Source: an uncultured Shimia sp. | GTDB lineage: Bacteria; Pseudomonadota; Alphaproteobacteria; Rhodobacterales; Rhodobacteraceae | NCBI RefSeq assembly: GCF_947493595.1 | Contig: NZ_CANLRL010000001.1 | Coordinates: 682,001-746,000 of the forward strand | Reading direction: 5' to 3' | DNA length: 64,000 bases | Part shown: positions 1 through 9,800 of the stretch, piece by piece | How positions within the stretch are numbered: the first letter of the stretch is position 1 | Layout of the letters: each line of letters starts with the position of its first letter | Position numbers and translations under genes: made by a program | The notes under the pieces: generated by a model | Seen by the model: the letters and a program-made list of their open reading frames with translations, nothing else | Told to the model about the DNA's origin: nothing | The model's database searches: none

Positions 1-20
1 GGCTGTTTTGCGGAGGTGCG
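1..20. repeat. 20-bp exact repeat, copy 1
   Basis: The first 20 bases of the window (GGCTGTTTTGCGGAGGTGCG) recur exactly at 14696-14715 downstream of the reductive dehalogenase gene. A 20-base identity by chance in a 64-kb window is very unlikely. The copy may extend leftwards outside the window. Its function is unknown. Confidence 0.7.
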
Positions 21-220
21 TTTGTTGGGATCGCATCAGCGTTAAGGAATGTTTCTGCTGCTTAAGATTTGGGGTCTCTGTCCCTGTCCCCGGTGGCTAC
101 GCCCTTGAGGCATTTCTCGAAGGAGAAGCGAATGCGCCTCTGTTTCTTCTTGCTCTTAATATCCCCGCCGGAGGCATCAGAGCGTGCGGCCAGGAGCAGG
201 TGACGCGGATCTTACGATAC
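21..220. other. non-coding left edge
   Basis: No reading frame here has a convincing start, codon pattern or recognisable protein. It lies between the glycerol-transport operon terminator and whatever precedes the window. I see nothing else in it. Confidence 0.5.
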
Positions 221-254
221 AAAAAGGGCAGCGCCTTTCGTGGCGCTGCCCTTT
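221..254 (-). terminator. Rho-independent terminator of the glycerol transporter operon
   Basis: A 13-bp perfect stem (223-235 pairing with 242-254, GGGCAGCGCC core) with a 6-base loop is followed on the minus strand by a run of five U (221-225). It lies 21 bases after the stop of the last operon gene. Confidence 0.9.
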
Positions 255-275
255 GGATTGTTCTTCGAATGTGGG

Positions 276-554
276 TCAGACCTTCCAGAAGCAGAAAGTG
301 CCCCAGCCAATCGCCAATCCAAGTGGCCACCAAAGCGGCTCGCCCATCAGGCCCAGCCAGGCGAGAAAGATGAAACTGCCTCCCAAGCAGGTCAGGAACA
401 GCCGGTCGCCGCGGGTGGTGGTGAGGCCAAGCGCGCCTTTGCGCTCCGCCCCGCCGGGGTATTTGATCTCCAGCACAATCAGCAGGCCAATTGTGGAGAA
501 CAAGCAGGTGAAGATTGCGGCCGTGGGCCAGGTCCATGCCATCCAGCTAAGCAT
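276..554 (-). CDS. glpU: small membrane protein of the glycerol ABC transporter (DUF2160, GlpU-like)
   Basis: A 92-residue protein with three hydrophobic segments (about residues 5-30, 52-70 and 74-90), so almost entirely membrane-embedded. It is the last gene of the minus-strand glycerol importer operon and starts one base after the glpQ stop. The start ATG at 552-554 is preceded by GGGGAGAG, and the upstream residues of the longer frame overlap glpQ. Small proteins of this DUF2160 type accompany glpSTPQ-V transporters in rhizobia and roseobacters; their exact role in the importer is unknown. The assignment rests on size, hydrophobicity and position. The name glpU follows the rhizobial operon nomenclature and is less certain than the family call. 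Confidence 0.75.
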   Translation of the reverse strand: MLSWMAWTWPTAAIFTCLFSTIGLLIVLEIKYPGGAERKGALGLTTTRGDRLFLTCLGGSFIFLAWLGLMGEPLWWPLGLAIGWGTFCFWKV

Positions 555-555
555 A

Positions 556-1353
<798 letters not shown>

Positions 1354-1364
1354 GATCGCTCTCC

Positions 1365-2228
1365 TTAGTTCAGGTCGTCTTTGGTCATCAGCGTGTAGAA
1401 CAGCCAGGACACAAAGAGGGTGATTGCGAAGTAAATGAGGCTCATCGCGGCGGCGGGGCCGAGGTCAAACTGACCCAATGCGATTTTCACCAGATCGATG
1501 GACAGGAGCGTGGTCGAGTTGCCGGGGCCACCGCCGGTCAGCACAAAGGGTTCAGTGTAGATGTTGAAGCTGTCCATGAAGCGCAGAAGGATGGCGATGG
1601 TTAGCACGTTCTTCATCTTGGGCAGTTGGATATAGCGGAACACCGACCAGTTGGAGGCGCCGTCGATTTTGGCGGCCTGATAATAGGCATCCGGGATCGA
1701 GACGAGACCAGCATAGGCCAAGAGAACAACCAGCGAGGTCCAGTGCCAGACGTCCATGCCAATAATGGTGATCCATGCTGCCACAGGGTCCTGTGTCATG
1801 TCGTAGTTGATACCGAGCACGTGGTTCAGGAAGTAACCCAAGAGGCCAATGTCAGGCAGGGCAAAGATGTTCCACATCGCGCCAACCACGTTCCATGGGA
1901 TCAGCATCGGCAGCGCCATGAGCACAAGGCAAACCGGCACCCAGAAGCCTTGGCGCGGCATGGCAAGCGCGATGGCGATGCCAAGGGGCACTTCGATGAT
2001 CAGGATCATGAAGGTGAAGAAGAATTGACGTCCCAGTGCGGCGTGGAAGCGCTCTGATCGCAGGATTTGTTCAAACCAGGTGAGGCCTTCCCAGAAGAAG
2101 AGGTTGTCCCCAAAGGTTTCTTGGACCGAGTAGTTGACCACTGTCATCATTGGAATGATGGCGTTGAACGCCACAAGCAGCAGCACCGGGGCCACGAAGA
2201 ACCAGGCTTTTTGGTTTTCGGTTTTCAT
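1365..2228 (-). CDS. glpP: glycerol ABC transporter permease GlpP
   Basis: A 287-residue permease of the MalF-like partner type. It has an N-terminal anchor helix at about residues 9-30 and five further hydrophobic segments. The EAA loop lies at about residues 171-205 (SIPDAYYQAAKIDGAS, with A-DG-A spacing). It should form the heterodimeric channel with GlpQ. Its start overlaps the end of glpT by four bases (ATGA), which suggests translational coupling between ATPase and permease. The periplasmic loop before the third membrane segment is large, as in other first permeases of CUT1 importers. Confidence 0.9.
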   Translation of the reverse strand: MKTENQKAWFFVAPVLLLVAFNAIIPMMTVVNYSVQETFGDNLFFWEGLTWFEQILRSERFHAALGRQFFFTFMILIIEVPLGIAIALAMPRQGFWVPVCLVLMALPMLIPWNVVGAMWNIFALPDIGLLGYFLNHVLGINYDMTQDPVAAWITIIGMDVWHWTSLVVLLAYAGLVSIPDAYYQAAKIDGASNWSVFRYIQLPKMKNVLTIAILLRFMDSFNIYTEPFVLTGGGPGNSTTLLSIDLVKIALGQFDLGPAAAMSLIYFAITLFVSWLFYTLMTKDDLN

Positions 2229-3316
2229 GCTGCGCTCTCCTTTTGCGCGGGCGTGGAAGCAATCCAGCCGTTGGCGTAGAGCCGTGTTTGAGCGGCTGTG
2301 AGTTGTAGGTGCACGGTGTCGCCCATTGCCGGTGGGGTGCCGTTCACAACCGCGGAGATTTTGGTGTCCGCGACTGTGACTTGCACCACGGCGTGGCGAC
2401 CCACATCAGAGACACGTGTGACCGTGCCGGCGATGCCGGTGTCGCCAAGCGCCACAAACTCCGGGCGGATGCCAATTTCCAACGTGCCTTTGGTGTCAGG
2501 GTGGATCGGGCCTTCCAGCGCGATAGGGGTGCCGTTGAACAGCGCTTGGCCGTCTTTGATGGTCGCAGGCAACACGTTCATGCCGGGGGAGCCAATGAAG
2601 TGGCCCACAAAAGTGTGTGCGGGGCGTTCAAACAGCTCTTCTGGTGTGCCGATTTGCACCACTTCACCCAACTGCATCACCACAACCTGATCGGCGAAGG
2701 TGAGCGCCTCTGTCTGGTCGTGGGTGACGTAGATCATCGTGTGGGACACACGCTGGTGAAGCTCTTTGAGTTTGGTGCGCAGCTTCCACTTGAGGTGGGG
2801 GTCGATCACGGTGAGCGGTTCGTCAAACATTACGACGTTCACGTCATCGCGCACGAGGCCGCGACCCATGGAGATTTTCTGTTTGTTGTCCGGTGACAGG
2901 CCTGCTGCTTTGCGGTCCAGAATGTCGGTGACTTCAAGCATTTCGGCAATCTCGGCCACGCGTTGTTCGATGATCGCCGGATCAACGCCACGGTTTTTGA
3001 GCGGGAACGCGAGGTTTTGGCGCACGGTCATGGTGTCGTAGATCACCGGGAACTGAAACACCTGCGCGATGTCGCGCTGATCCGGGGGCAGTTTGGTGAC
3101 GTCCTGACCGTCAAACAGGATTTGGCCTTCGGATGGCTCCAGCAGGCCGGAGATGATATTGAGAAGCGTGGACTTGCCACAGCCAGACGGGCCAAGCAGG
3201 GCATAAGCGCCGCCGTCCTGCCAATCCAAGTCGACTTCTTTGAGGGCAAAGTCATCCGGTCCCTTGGGGTTGGGATAATAACTGTGCCGCAGGTTTTTGA
3301 GAGTGATTTTCGCCAT
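2225..3316 (-). CDS. glpT: glycerol ABC transporter ATPase GlpT (degenerate signature motif)
   Basis: A 363-residue MalK-type ATPase with a C-terminal TOBE-like regulatory part. Walker A is GPSGCGKST (about residues 42-50), Walker B is VVMFDEPL (about 160-167) and the switch histidine is intact in YVTHDQTEA (about 195-203). The ABC signature, normally LSGGQ, reads LSPDNKQKIS here (about 139-148), so this subunit probably contributes a weak signature face to the partner site. The partner GlpS has the complementary defect. The gene sits between glpS (13 bases upstream) and glpP (4-base overlap). Known glycerol importers of this type use two different ATPases, so the divergence looks like specialisation rather than decay. 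Confidence 0.9.
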   Translation of the reverse strand: MAKITLKNLRHSYYPNPKGPDDFALKEVDLDWQDGGAYALLGPSGCGKSTLLNIISGLLEPSEGQILFDGQDVTKLPPDQRDIAQVFQFPVIYDTMTVRQNLAFPLKNRGVDPAIIEQRVAEIAEMLEVTDILDRKAAGLSPDNKQKISMGRGLVRDDVNVVMFDEPLTVIDPHLKWKLRTKLKELHQRVSHTMIYVTHDQTEALTFADQVVVMQLGEVVQIGTPEELFERPAHTFVGHFIGSPGMNVLPATIKDGQALFNGTPIALEGPIHPDTKGTLEIGIRPEFVALGDTGIAGTVTRVSDVGRHAVVQVTVADTKISAVVNGTPPAMGDTVHLQLTAAQTRLYANGWIASTPAQKESAA

Positions 3317-3329
3317 TCTTTAATGCCCC

Positions 3330-4391
3330 TTAGCCGACGCGGGCGCCGTCGGGCGCGAAATAGAAACAGGTGGTGGGATCAAGGAAGAATTCGTGGTCTT
3401 CACCAATCCGATACGGGTGCGTGCCATGGGCCAGGCTGACCCAGCTGTTGCCGTCAAACTCAAAGTGGGCTGAGCTTTCGGAGCCGGAGAGTTCGGTCAC
3501 TCCCACGTGGCCAGTCAAGGCGACGTCAGAGCCGTCATGTGCGTGGGGCAGAACGTGATGGGGGCGCACAGCCATTACGTAGTCGCCATCTGTAAGACCT
3601 GCCGCTTCGCCAGATGCAGTCCAGCTGAGATTGCCAAGGTGCATGGCGTCGCCTCGTTTGGTGACGGAGGCGTAGTTGATGGGCGGGTCTGAAAACACGC
3701 TGGCGGCAGTCAAAGACGCTGGTGTGCGGTAGATCTCCGCTGTGGGGCCAAACTGGGCCACGGACCCATCCACCATGAGGGCGGTTTCGCCGCCCAGAAG
3801 CAGCGCTTCTTCAGGCTCAGAAGTGGCGTAGACCACCACGGCGCCGCGACCTGCAAACAGCTCGGGCAGCTGCTCGCGCAGCTCTTCGCGCAGTTTGTAG
3901 TCAAGGTTGGCCAGCGGCTCATCCAAGAACACCGCGCGGCTTTCTTTGGCAATGGCGCGGGCGAGGGCGCAGCGCTGTTGTTGACCACCAGAGAGTTCGT
4001 GTGGGCGACGCTGCAGCATGGGGCCAAGTTGCAGAATGTCTGCGGCCTCTGCGACGCGGTCGTTGATCTCGGATTTGGCCATGCCCGCGACCTTCAAAGG
4101 TGAGGCGATGTTTTCAAACACGGTCATGTGCGGGTAGTTCACAAAGAACTGGTGCACGAGGCTGATCTTGCGTTTCTGGGTGGTGAGGGCGCTGACGTCT
4201 TCGCCCTCCATGAGGATCTGACCGGAGGCGATCGGGTCAAGCCCGGCCATCATCTTGATCAGAGAAGTTTTGCCAGCGCCGGTTTCGCCCAGCAGCACGT
4301 TGAAGTGGCCTTTTCTCAACGTAAGGGTCGTGGGTTTGATGTGTGTCACACCCTGTACGACCTTCGTAATATTATTTATTTCCAGTGCCAT
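3330..4391 (-). CDS. glpS: glycerol ABC transporter ATPase GlpS (switch histidine replaced)
   Basis: A 353-residue MalK-type ATPase. Walker A is GETGAGKTS (about residues 34-42), the Q-loop is LVHQFF, the signature is a canonical LSGGQQQR (about 132-139) and Walker B is AVFLDEPLANLD (about 153-164). The H-loop position reads YATSEPEEA (about 187-195) where family members have Y.THD..EA, so the switch histidine is a serine. The C-terminal third is the regulatory domain. It forms the nucleotide-binding pair with GlpT. It is the first gene after the hairpin-containing gap behind glpV, which may lower its expression relative to the binding protein. Confidence 0.9.
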   Translation of the reverse strand: MALEINNITKVVQGVTHIKPTTLTLRKGHFNVLLGETGAGKTSLIKMMAGLDPIASGQILMEGEDVSALTTQKRKISLVHQFFVNYPHMTVFENIASPLKVAGMAKSEINDRVAEAADILQLGPMLQRRPHELSGGQQQRCALARAIAKESRAVFLDEPLANLDYKLREELREQLPELFAGRGAVVVYATSEPEEALLLGGETALMVDGSVAQFGPTAEIYRTPASLTAASVFSDPPINYASVTKRGDAMHLGNLSWTASGEAAGLTDGDYVMAVRPHHVLPHAHDGSDVALTGHVGVTELSGSESSAHFEFDGNSWVSLAHGTHPYRIGEDHEFFLDPTTCFYFAPDGARVG

Positions 4392-4460
4392 GGATGCACC
4401 TTTTGATCCTTGTTTCGCCCTGTGGAGGAGGGACCCGAGTGGGGGGGAGTTGGGCAGATT

Positions 4461-4489
4461 GGCCGGGGCTTAGAGGGTAAGCCCCGGCC
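4461..4489 (-). other. intercistronic hairpin glpV-glpS, second
   Basis: A perfect 12-bp inverted repeat (4461-4472 with 4478-4489, GGCCGGGGCTTA arms) has a 5-base loop and no following U-run. It lies in the 198-base gap between the binding-protein gene and the first ATPase gene. It probably partly stops transcription or protects the glpV mRNA end, a common way to make more binding protein than transporter. Confidence 0.75.
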
Positions 4490-4546
4490 AGTTCGACCAA
4501 TTTCACGGGGAGTGAATGGTCTGGAGGAACCTTAAGTTGCCGCTTG

Positions 4547-4574
4547 TTTGGGGAGCGAATGTCCGCTCCCCAAA
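4547..4574 (-). other. intercistronic hairpin directly after glpV
   Basis: A perfect 11-bp inverted repeat (4547-4557 with 4564-4574, TTTGGGGAGCG arms) has a 6-base loop and starts 16 bases after the glpV stop codon. No U-run follows on the minus strand, so it looks like an mRNA-stabilising or attenuating hairpin rather than a full terminator. Confidence 0.75.
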
Positions 4575-4589
4575 TTTGCGCGACAACTT

Positions 4590-6326
4590 TTAGTTAGAGC
4601 TCCAGCGGGCTACGAGGTCGTCGTAGTTGACGGTCTCGCCCTGTGGCTTTTCGTTGTCCAGCTTTGGCTTCGCGCCGCCGTTGGCAAACCACCACTCTGC
4701 GTCTTTCTCTTCGTTCAGACGCGGGCCGCAGCCGCCGTAGACATTCTGGGCTTCGTCTGCACGCTGCATACGGGCCATGGTGATGTCCATTTCTTCGGCC
4801 AGGCGGTCCATCGCTTCCTGCGGTGTGAAGGCACCAGAGTTCACGTCACCGATCTGCTGCCACCAGATTTGCGCCAGCTTCGGGTAATCCGGCACGTTCA
4901 CACCGGTTGGGGACCATGCCACACGATCAGGTGAGCGGTAGAATTCTACCAGACCACCCAGTTTCGGGGCACGCTCGGTGAAGCTTTCGTGGTTCACAGA
5001 GCTGTCACGGATGAAGGTCAGACCCACGTGGGATTTCTTCACGTCAACCGTTTTGGAGGTCACGAACTGAGCGTAGAGCCATGCAGCTTGCGCGCGGTCC
5101 GATGGGGTGGACTTCAGGAAGGTCCAGGAGCCTACGTCCTGATAGCCAACCTTCTGACCTTCTTCCCAGTAGGGGCCGTGTGGGCTTGGTGCCATACGCC
5201 ACAATGGGTTGCCGTCGCCGTCCACGGTGTTGTTGCCTTCAGACTGTGGCTTCACCATGTCTGCGGTAAAGGCGGTGTACCAGAAGATCTGCTGGGCCAC
5301 GTTGCCTTGTGCCAGAGCTGGCAGAGACTGGTAGAAGTCGTAAGACGCTGCGCCGGGAGGGGCGTAGTTGCGCAGCCATTCGTCCCATTTGCGGATCGCG
5401 TAGACCGCGGCTGGACCGTTGGCAGCACCACCGCGGGTGACGGATGCGCCAGCCGGGTTACAGGAGCCTTCTTCCATGCGGATGCCCCATTCGTCGATTG
5501 GCACACCGTTTGGTTCACCTTTGGAGCCTGCGCCTGCCATGGAGAGCCATGCGTCGGTCATACGCCAGCCAAGGTCAGGGGCGCGTTTGCCGTAGTCCAT
5601 GTGGCCGTAGATGTCGACGCCGTCGATGTTCTTCACGTCTTTGGAGAAGAACTCTGCGATGTCCTCATAGGCAGACCAGTTGACTGGCACTCCGAGGTCA
5701 TAGCCGTATTTGGCTTTGAAGGCGTCTTGCAGGTCTTCGCGGTCAAACCAGTCTTTGCGGAACCAGTAGAGGTTTGCGAACTGCTGATCTGGCAGCTGGT
5801 ACAGATCCCCATCCGGGCCGGTGGTGAACTGGGTACCCATGAAGTCATCAAGATCCAGTGTCGGTGAGGTGGTGCCGGACCATTCGCCTGCCATCATGTC
5901 GGTCAGGTTGTAAGCCAGCTGCAGACGGGAGTGCGTGCCGATCAGGTCGGAGTCATTGACGTAGCCGTCATAGAGGTTCCGCTTGGTCTGCATCTGTGTC
6001 TGCACCGCTTGAACCACTTCGCCCTCGCCGAGGATCTGGTGGTTGACCTTGATGCCGGTGATTTCTTCAAAGGCCTTGGTCAGTACTTCGGCCTCATAGC
6101 CGTGGGTCGGAATGCCTTCCGACAGCACGTTGATTTCCATGCCCGCATAGGGCTGTGCAGCGGAGATGAACCACTGCATTTCGCCCATCTGCTCGTCTTT
6201 GGACAGCGAAGACGGCTGGAATTCTGCGTCGATCCAGCGCTTGGCTGCCGCTTCGTCGGCATGTAGCGATTGTGTACCCGCAATCACGGCAGACGCCGCG
6301 ACGGCGGAGATAAGATACTTACGCAT
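4590..6326 (-). CDS. glpV: glycerol ABC transporter periplasmic binding protein GlpV
   Basis: A 578-residue solute-binding protein with a Sec signal peptide (MRKYLISAVAASAVIAG, likely cleaved after LHA near residue 23). It has the two-lobed binding-protein pattern, is rich in W and Y, and carries an extracytoplasmic cysteine pair near residues 290 and 545. Its large size matches the long GlpV-type binding proteins of the rhizobial glycerol importer rather than ordinary 400-residue sugar-binding proteins. It is the promoter-proximal gene of the operon. The start is supported by GGGAGGA six bases upstream. It delivers substrate to the GlpPQ channel. Glycerol specificity is inferred from the whole operon. 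Confidence 0.88.
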   Translation of the reverse strand: MRKYLISAVAASAVIAGTQSLHADEAAAKRWIDAEFQPSSLSKDEQMGEMQWFISAAQPYAGMEINVLSEGIPTHGYEAEVLTKAFEEITGIKVNHQILGEGEVVQAVQTQMQTKRNLYDGYVNDSDLIGTHSRLQLAYNLTDMMAGEWSGTTSPTLDLDDFMGTQFTTGPDGDLYQLPDQQFANLYWFRKDWFDREDLQDAFKAKYGYDLGVPVNWSAYEDIAEFFSKDVKNIDGVDIYGHMDYGKRAPDLGWRMTDAWLSMAGAGSKGEPNGVPIDEWGIRMEEGSCNPAGASVTRGGAANGPAAVYAIRKWDEWLRNYAPPGAASYDFYQSLPALAQGNVAQQIFWYTAFTADMVKPQSEGNNTVDGDGNPLWRMAPSPHGPYWEEGQKVGYQDVGSWTFLKSTPSDRAQAAWLYAQFVTSKTVDVKKSHVGLTFIRDSSVNHESFTERAPKLGGLVEFYRSPDRVAWSPTGVNVPDYPKLAQIWWQQIGDVNSGAFTPQEAMDRLAEEMDITMARMQRADEAQNVYGGCGPRLNEEKDAEWWFANGGAKPKLDNEKPQGETVNYDDLVARWSSN

Positions 6327-6355
6327 CTTGTCCTCCCAATTGTTTGTAGACCAGC

Positions 6356-6384
6356 CTAGCAGACCGGATGCCTAAAGGTGTCAA
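6356..6384 (-). promoter_or_regulatory. predicted glpV operon promoter
   Basis: On the minus strand a perfect TTGACA -35 box (6379-6384) is followed after 17 bases by a poor -10 box TGCTAG (6356-6361), about 30 bases before the glpV start codon. A strong -35 with a weak -10 fits a regulated promoter. Confidence 0.5.
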
Positions 6385-6402
6385 ATGCGCTTTTTTCAGT
6401 CA

Positions 6403-6416
6403 ACTAATAATTTAGT
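6403..6416. promoter_or_regulatory. possible operator upstream of glpV
   Basis: The inverted repeat ACTAA-TAAT-TTAGT lies about 20 bases upstream of the predicted glpV -35 box. A second palindrome, CGCTAA-C-TTAGCG at 6480-6492, lies further up in the 484-base gap shared with the divergent RTX gene. Either could bind a regulator; I see no family-specific signature. Confidence 0.35.
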
Positions 6417-6810
6417 AGATGGTCCGAGTGCCGGCGCTGTGTGGCTTTAAGTAATTGCAAAATATTGTGAAAATGCAAACGCTAACTTAGCGGAAGTGAC
6501 TAGGTCTGCCACAAAATTGCGTCAGTTTTGCGATTCTGTCTATGTTCGATTTGTTCGCAGAAGCGCGCAAATGCTCGCTGCCCTCTTCGGATTCGCTGGT
6601 GGATCTGAGGAGCGCGCTCAGGATTGCGGAGATGTGATTTTAGCCGTTTGGCGCTGAAAATGCGCCCTTGGTGCGCAACTGTTCCAGAATTGGAAACAGT
6701 TCGTATAAATTTTTTCTTAACCCCTACACAATTTTGGCGATAGGCTGATCCTACTGGCACTATCTCCGACTACTTTTTCGAGTTTCCGGCAAATCCTGTG
6801 GGGGCAGTCT

Positions 6811-9800
6811 ATGTTTTTTTTGAGCGTTTTATTGCCTTTGTTGGCGGGCGTGGCTGCGGCCACGATGGATGGCTCCACCGGAACAGGCGGGGACGGCAGC
6901 GACGATGGCGCGGGGGGGGACGGCACTCCGGATACCCGTGATGACACTGTGACCGGCGGGAGTGGCCCTGATGATACCTCAGATGACACTGTCGGGGATA
7001 TTGTGCGCGATATTGAGACCGTTTTGGGCGACCTTGGTTTGGGGGTTCGCGAACCAGATGAGGAATCCATTGTCAGCAATCCGGGCGAAGAAATCGTCGG
7101 CACAGATGGCGATGATACGCTGATCGGGACGGAGCGTGATGACACCATGTCAGGCGCTGCAGGCAATGATCGGTTGGATGGTTCCTTTGGCAATGATCTG
7201 ATTGAGGGGGGCGAGGGCGACGACGTTCTACTCGGCCGGTATGGCGTTGATGTGGTTAGCGGCAACGATGGGGACGACCTGATCAAAGGCGGCAAGGGCG
7301 ACGACTTCCTGTTTGGAGAAGCCGGTGATGATACGCTGATTGGCTCGCCGGGTGATGACGTGGTGGTGGCCGGGAGCGGTTCAGATTATGTGCGCGGCGA
7401 TCAGGGTGACGACGTGCTTGTGGCGCTGGATGATTTGGCGGAAGAGACCGCCTCTGACGTGCTGCACGGCGGGATTGGCAATGACCGGCTTACCGGTGAT
7501 GACGGAGATACGCTCACCGGTGGCGATGGGGTTGACAAGTTCAAAGTAGTGGTAGGCGGCGCGCCTGTGACCATCACTGATTTCCAACTGTTCCATGGCG
7601 AAGGTGCGGAGTTGCGCACGGAACTGCTGACTTTCCTCAATGCAGAGGGGGAGATTATTTCGCCAGAAGAAATTCAGGCCAATGGCGGACGGCTGGCGGA
7701 TGCCGAGGATGGCTCCGGCGTTGAGGTCTATTATGACGGGATGATGGTGGCCTTTATTGAAGGCTATCCCGCCGATGATTTCCGGGCGGATACCAACTGG
7801 CTGGGCAACTTCTCGCCGGAGTTGACCGGGTTGCTGGATGGCGACGACTTGCTGGAGGGGGATGCCAGTGGTGCGCCAACAGATGACAACCTGCATGGCG
7901 GTCTTGGCGATGACACGCTGATTGGCGGGCTTGGTGGCGATACGCTAGAAGGTGGGCAGGGCGATGATGTGCTCAACACCCGCGACAGTGTGGCCGGTGG
8001 CAACGGGCAGGACCTGGCGATTGGCGGGTTTGGCGATGACCACTTTATTGCCGATGCAGGTGATGTGATTGGCGGACAGGAAGGGCGGGATGCCTATGAC
8101 ATCTACGTGCCCACCGAGGACGGCATGGCACCAGTGGAGATTTATGGCTACGAGTTCTCGACTGAAAACCAAGAGGTGGAGTTCCTGACGCTGTTGGGGC
8201 CGGATGGCACGCCATTGAGTGCCGAAGATGTGGCCGAAAACCTGGTGATTTATCAGGATGAAGACGGCACAGATGCGATCCTTGAGTATGATGGCCGCAT
8301 GATGGCCGTGATGCATGGGGTTGATGCCAATGTGATCAGCGATCACACGTTGTGGATTGGCAATTTTGACCCGTCCCCAACCACCACTGCAGCGCCCACC
8401 AGCAGCAATGACGCGACCCAGATGTCGATGACGCTGCAAAGCTCGTCTGGCACCGGAATGGTGGTGTCGCAGGAAATGTTTGGTGCCAACACGGTGTTCA
8501 GCGTGAACACGGATATGGGCGTGCCACTTGAGAACTATGTGGAAGGCGCGCGGGCGCTGGACATTCAGAACTTCCGTTTCCCGGCTGGGCAGGGGGATTC
8601 CCTAGATGGCGAAAATGAGGGCATCGACTGGCTCAATGTGATCGAGCTGGAAGAAAATGGAGACGGCGAAATGGTGCTGCGGGAAGAGGTGCGCAATGCC
8701 TTGGACGCGGCGATTGCGGCGCATGACAACGGCACCGACGTGAAGGTCACCATGGTGATTGCCACCAAACTCTACTCGATTGAGGAGTATGAGGACAAAT
8801 ACGACGACATTGCACGATTTGCAGAGATAATGGTCACGGATTATGCCGATCAGATCGAGGCGATTGAGATTGGTAATGAATATTGGGCCATTGGTGAGAC
8901 CTCTTACGGCACAAAGGCTGATATTGCTGCGCGGGCTTTGGCCGAAGGCATGGAGCGGGCTGGGGTGTCGGAAGACGATCAGCCGAGCATCATTGTGCAG
9001 ATGGCCACGCCGAATGAGGGCAGCGAATACCATACGTCGGTGGACGATCGCCCGTTTGGAGAGCGTCGCGATGATGCCAACCAGCACATCATTGACCTGT
9101 TGTCAGAGGAAGCGCGGGAGGCCATCGATGGCGTGGTGGAGCATTATTACTACCGCCGCGACTATGATGAGTTTACCGGAGACGGTAACGAACAGGGCTT
9201 TATTCCCAATGACTACGCCATTTGGGAAGCCGACTTTGACAAAGAGCTCGACCTGCATGTGACGGAATGGAATATTCGCACCACCAATCTTGAACAGAAC
9301 GGCATTCGCTCCGCCGGTATTCTTCCGGAGATGATGGAGTATATGGTCAGTTGGGGCACGGATGCCGCGCATGGCTGGCCGGTGGTGCACAACACCACCT
9401 CGATGCTGGCAGGGACACGTTCGGACATGCCGATCCTGAATGAGGATGGCTGGGTTGTGAATTCTGTGCGCGGCGCGACCTTTGATGTGATGTCTTCGGA
9501 ATTGGTGGGTATGCAGCTGTTGGAGACCAATTTCTCCAATGATGATGGCCGTATGGAAATCCAGGCGTATCAGGAAGATGGCAAGGTTGTGGTGCAAGTG
9601 GCCTCGCGCACTGGGGAGGCCGTGGATCTTGATCTGGACCTGTCCAGCCTGGTGTCGGGCTATGAGAATGCCTATGGCGTGAAGGTTGGGTATGACCGCT
9701 CTGCGGACAGCTCTGACGGGGTGTATCGTGACAATGGAGAATACGTTCAGGCAGACAGCACCATCATTGATGGCGAGCCGTATTACTTCAACGAATACGA

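Noticed and set aside
4989..5867. 292-codon plus-strand frame inside glpV
   Set aside because: Trp/Val/Gly-rich translation opposite a clear binding protein; no start signal.
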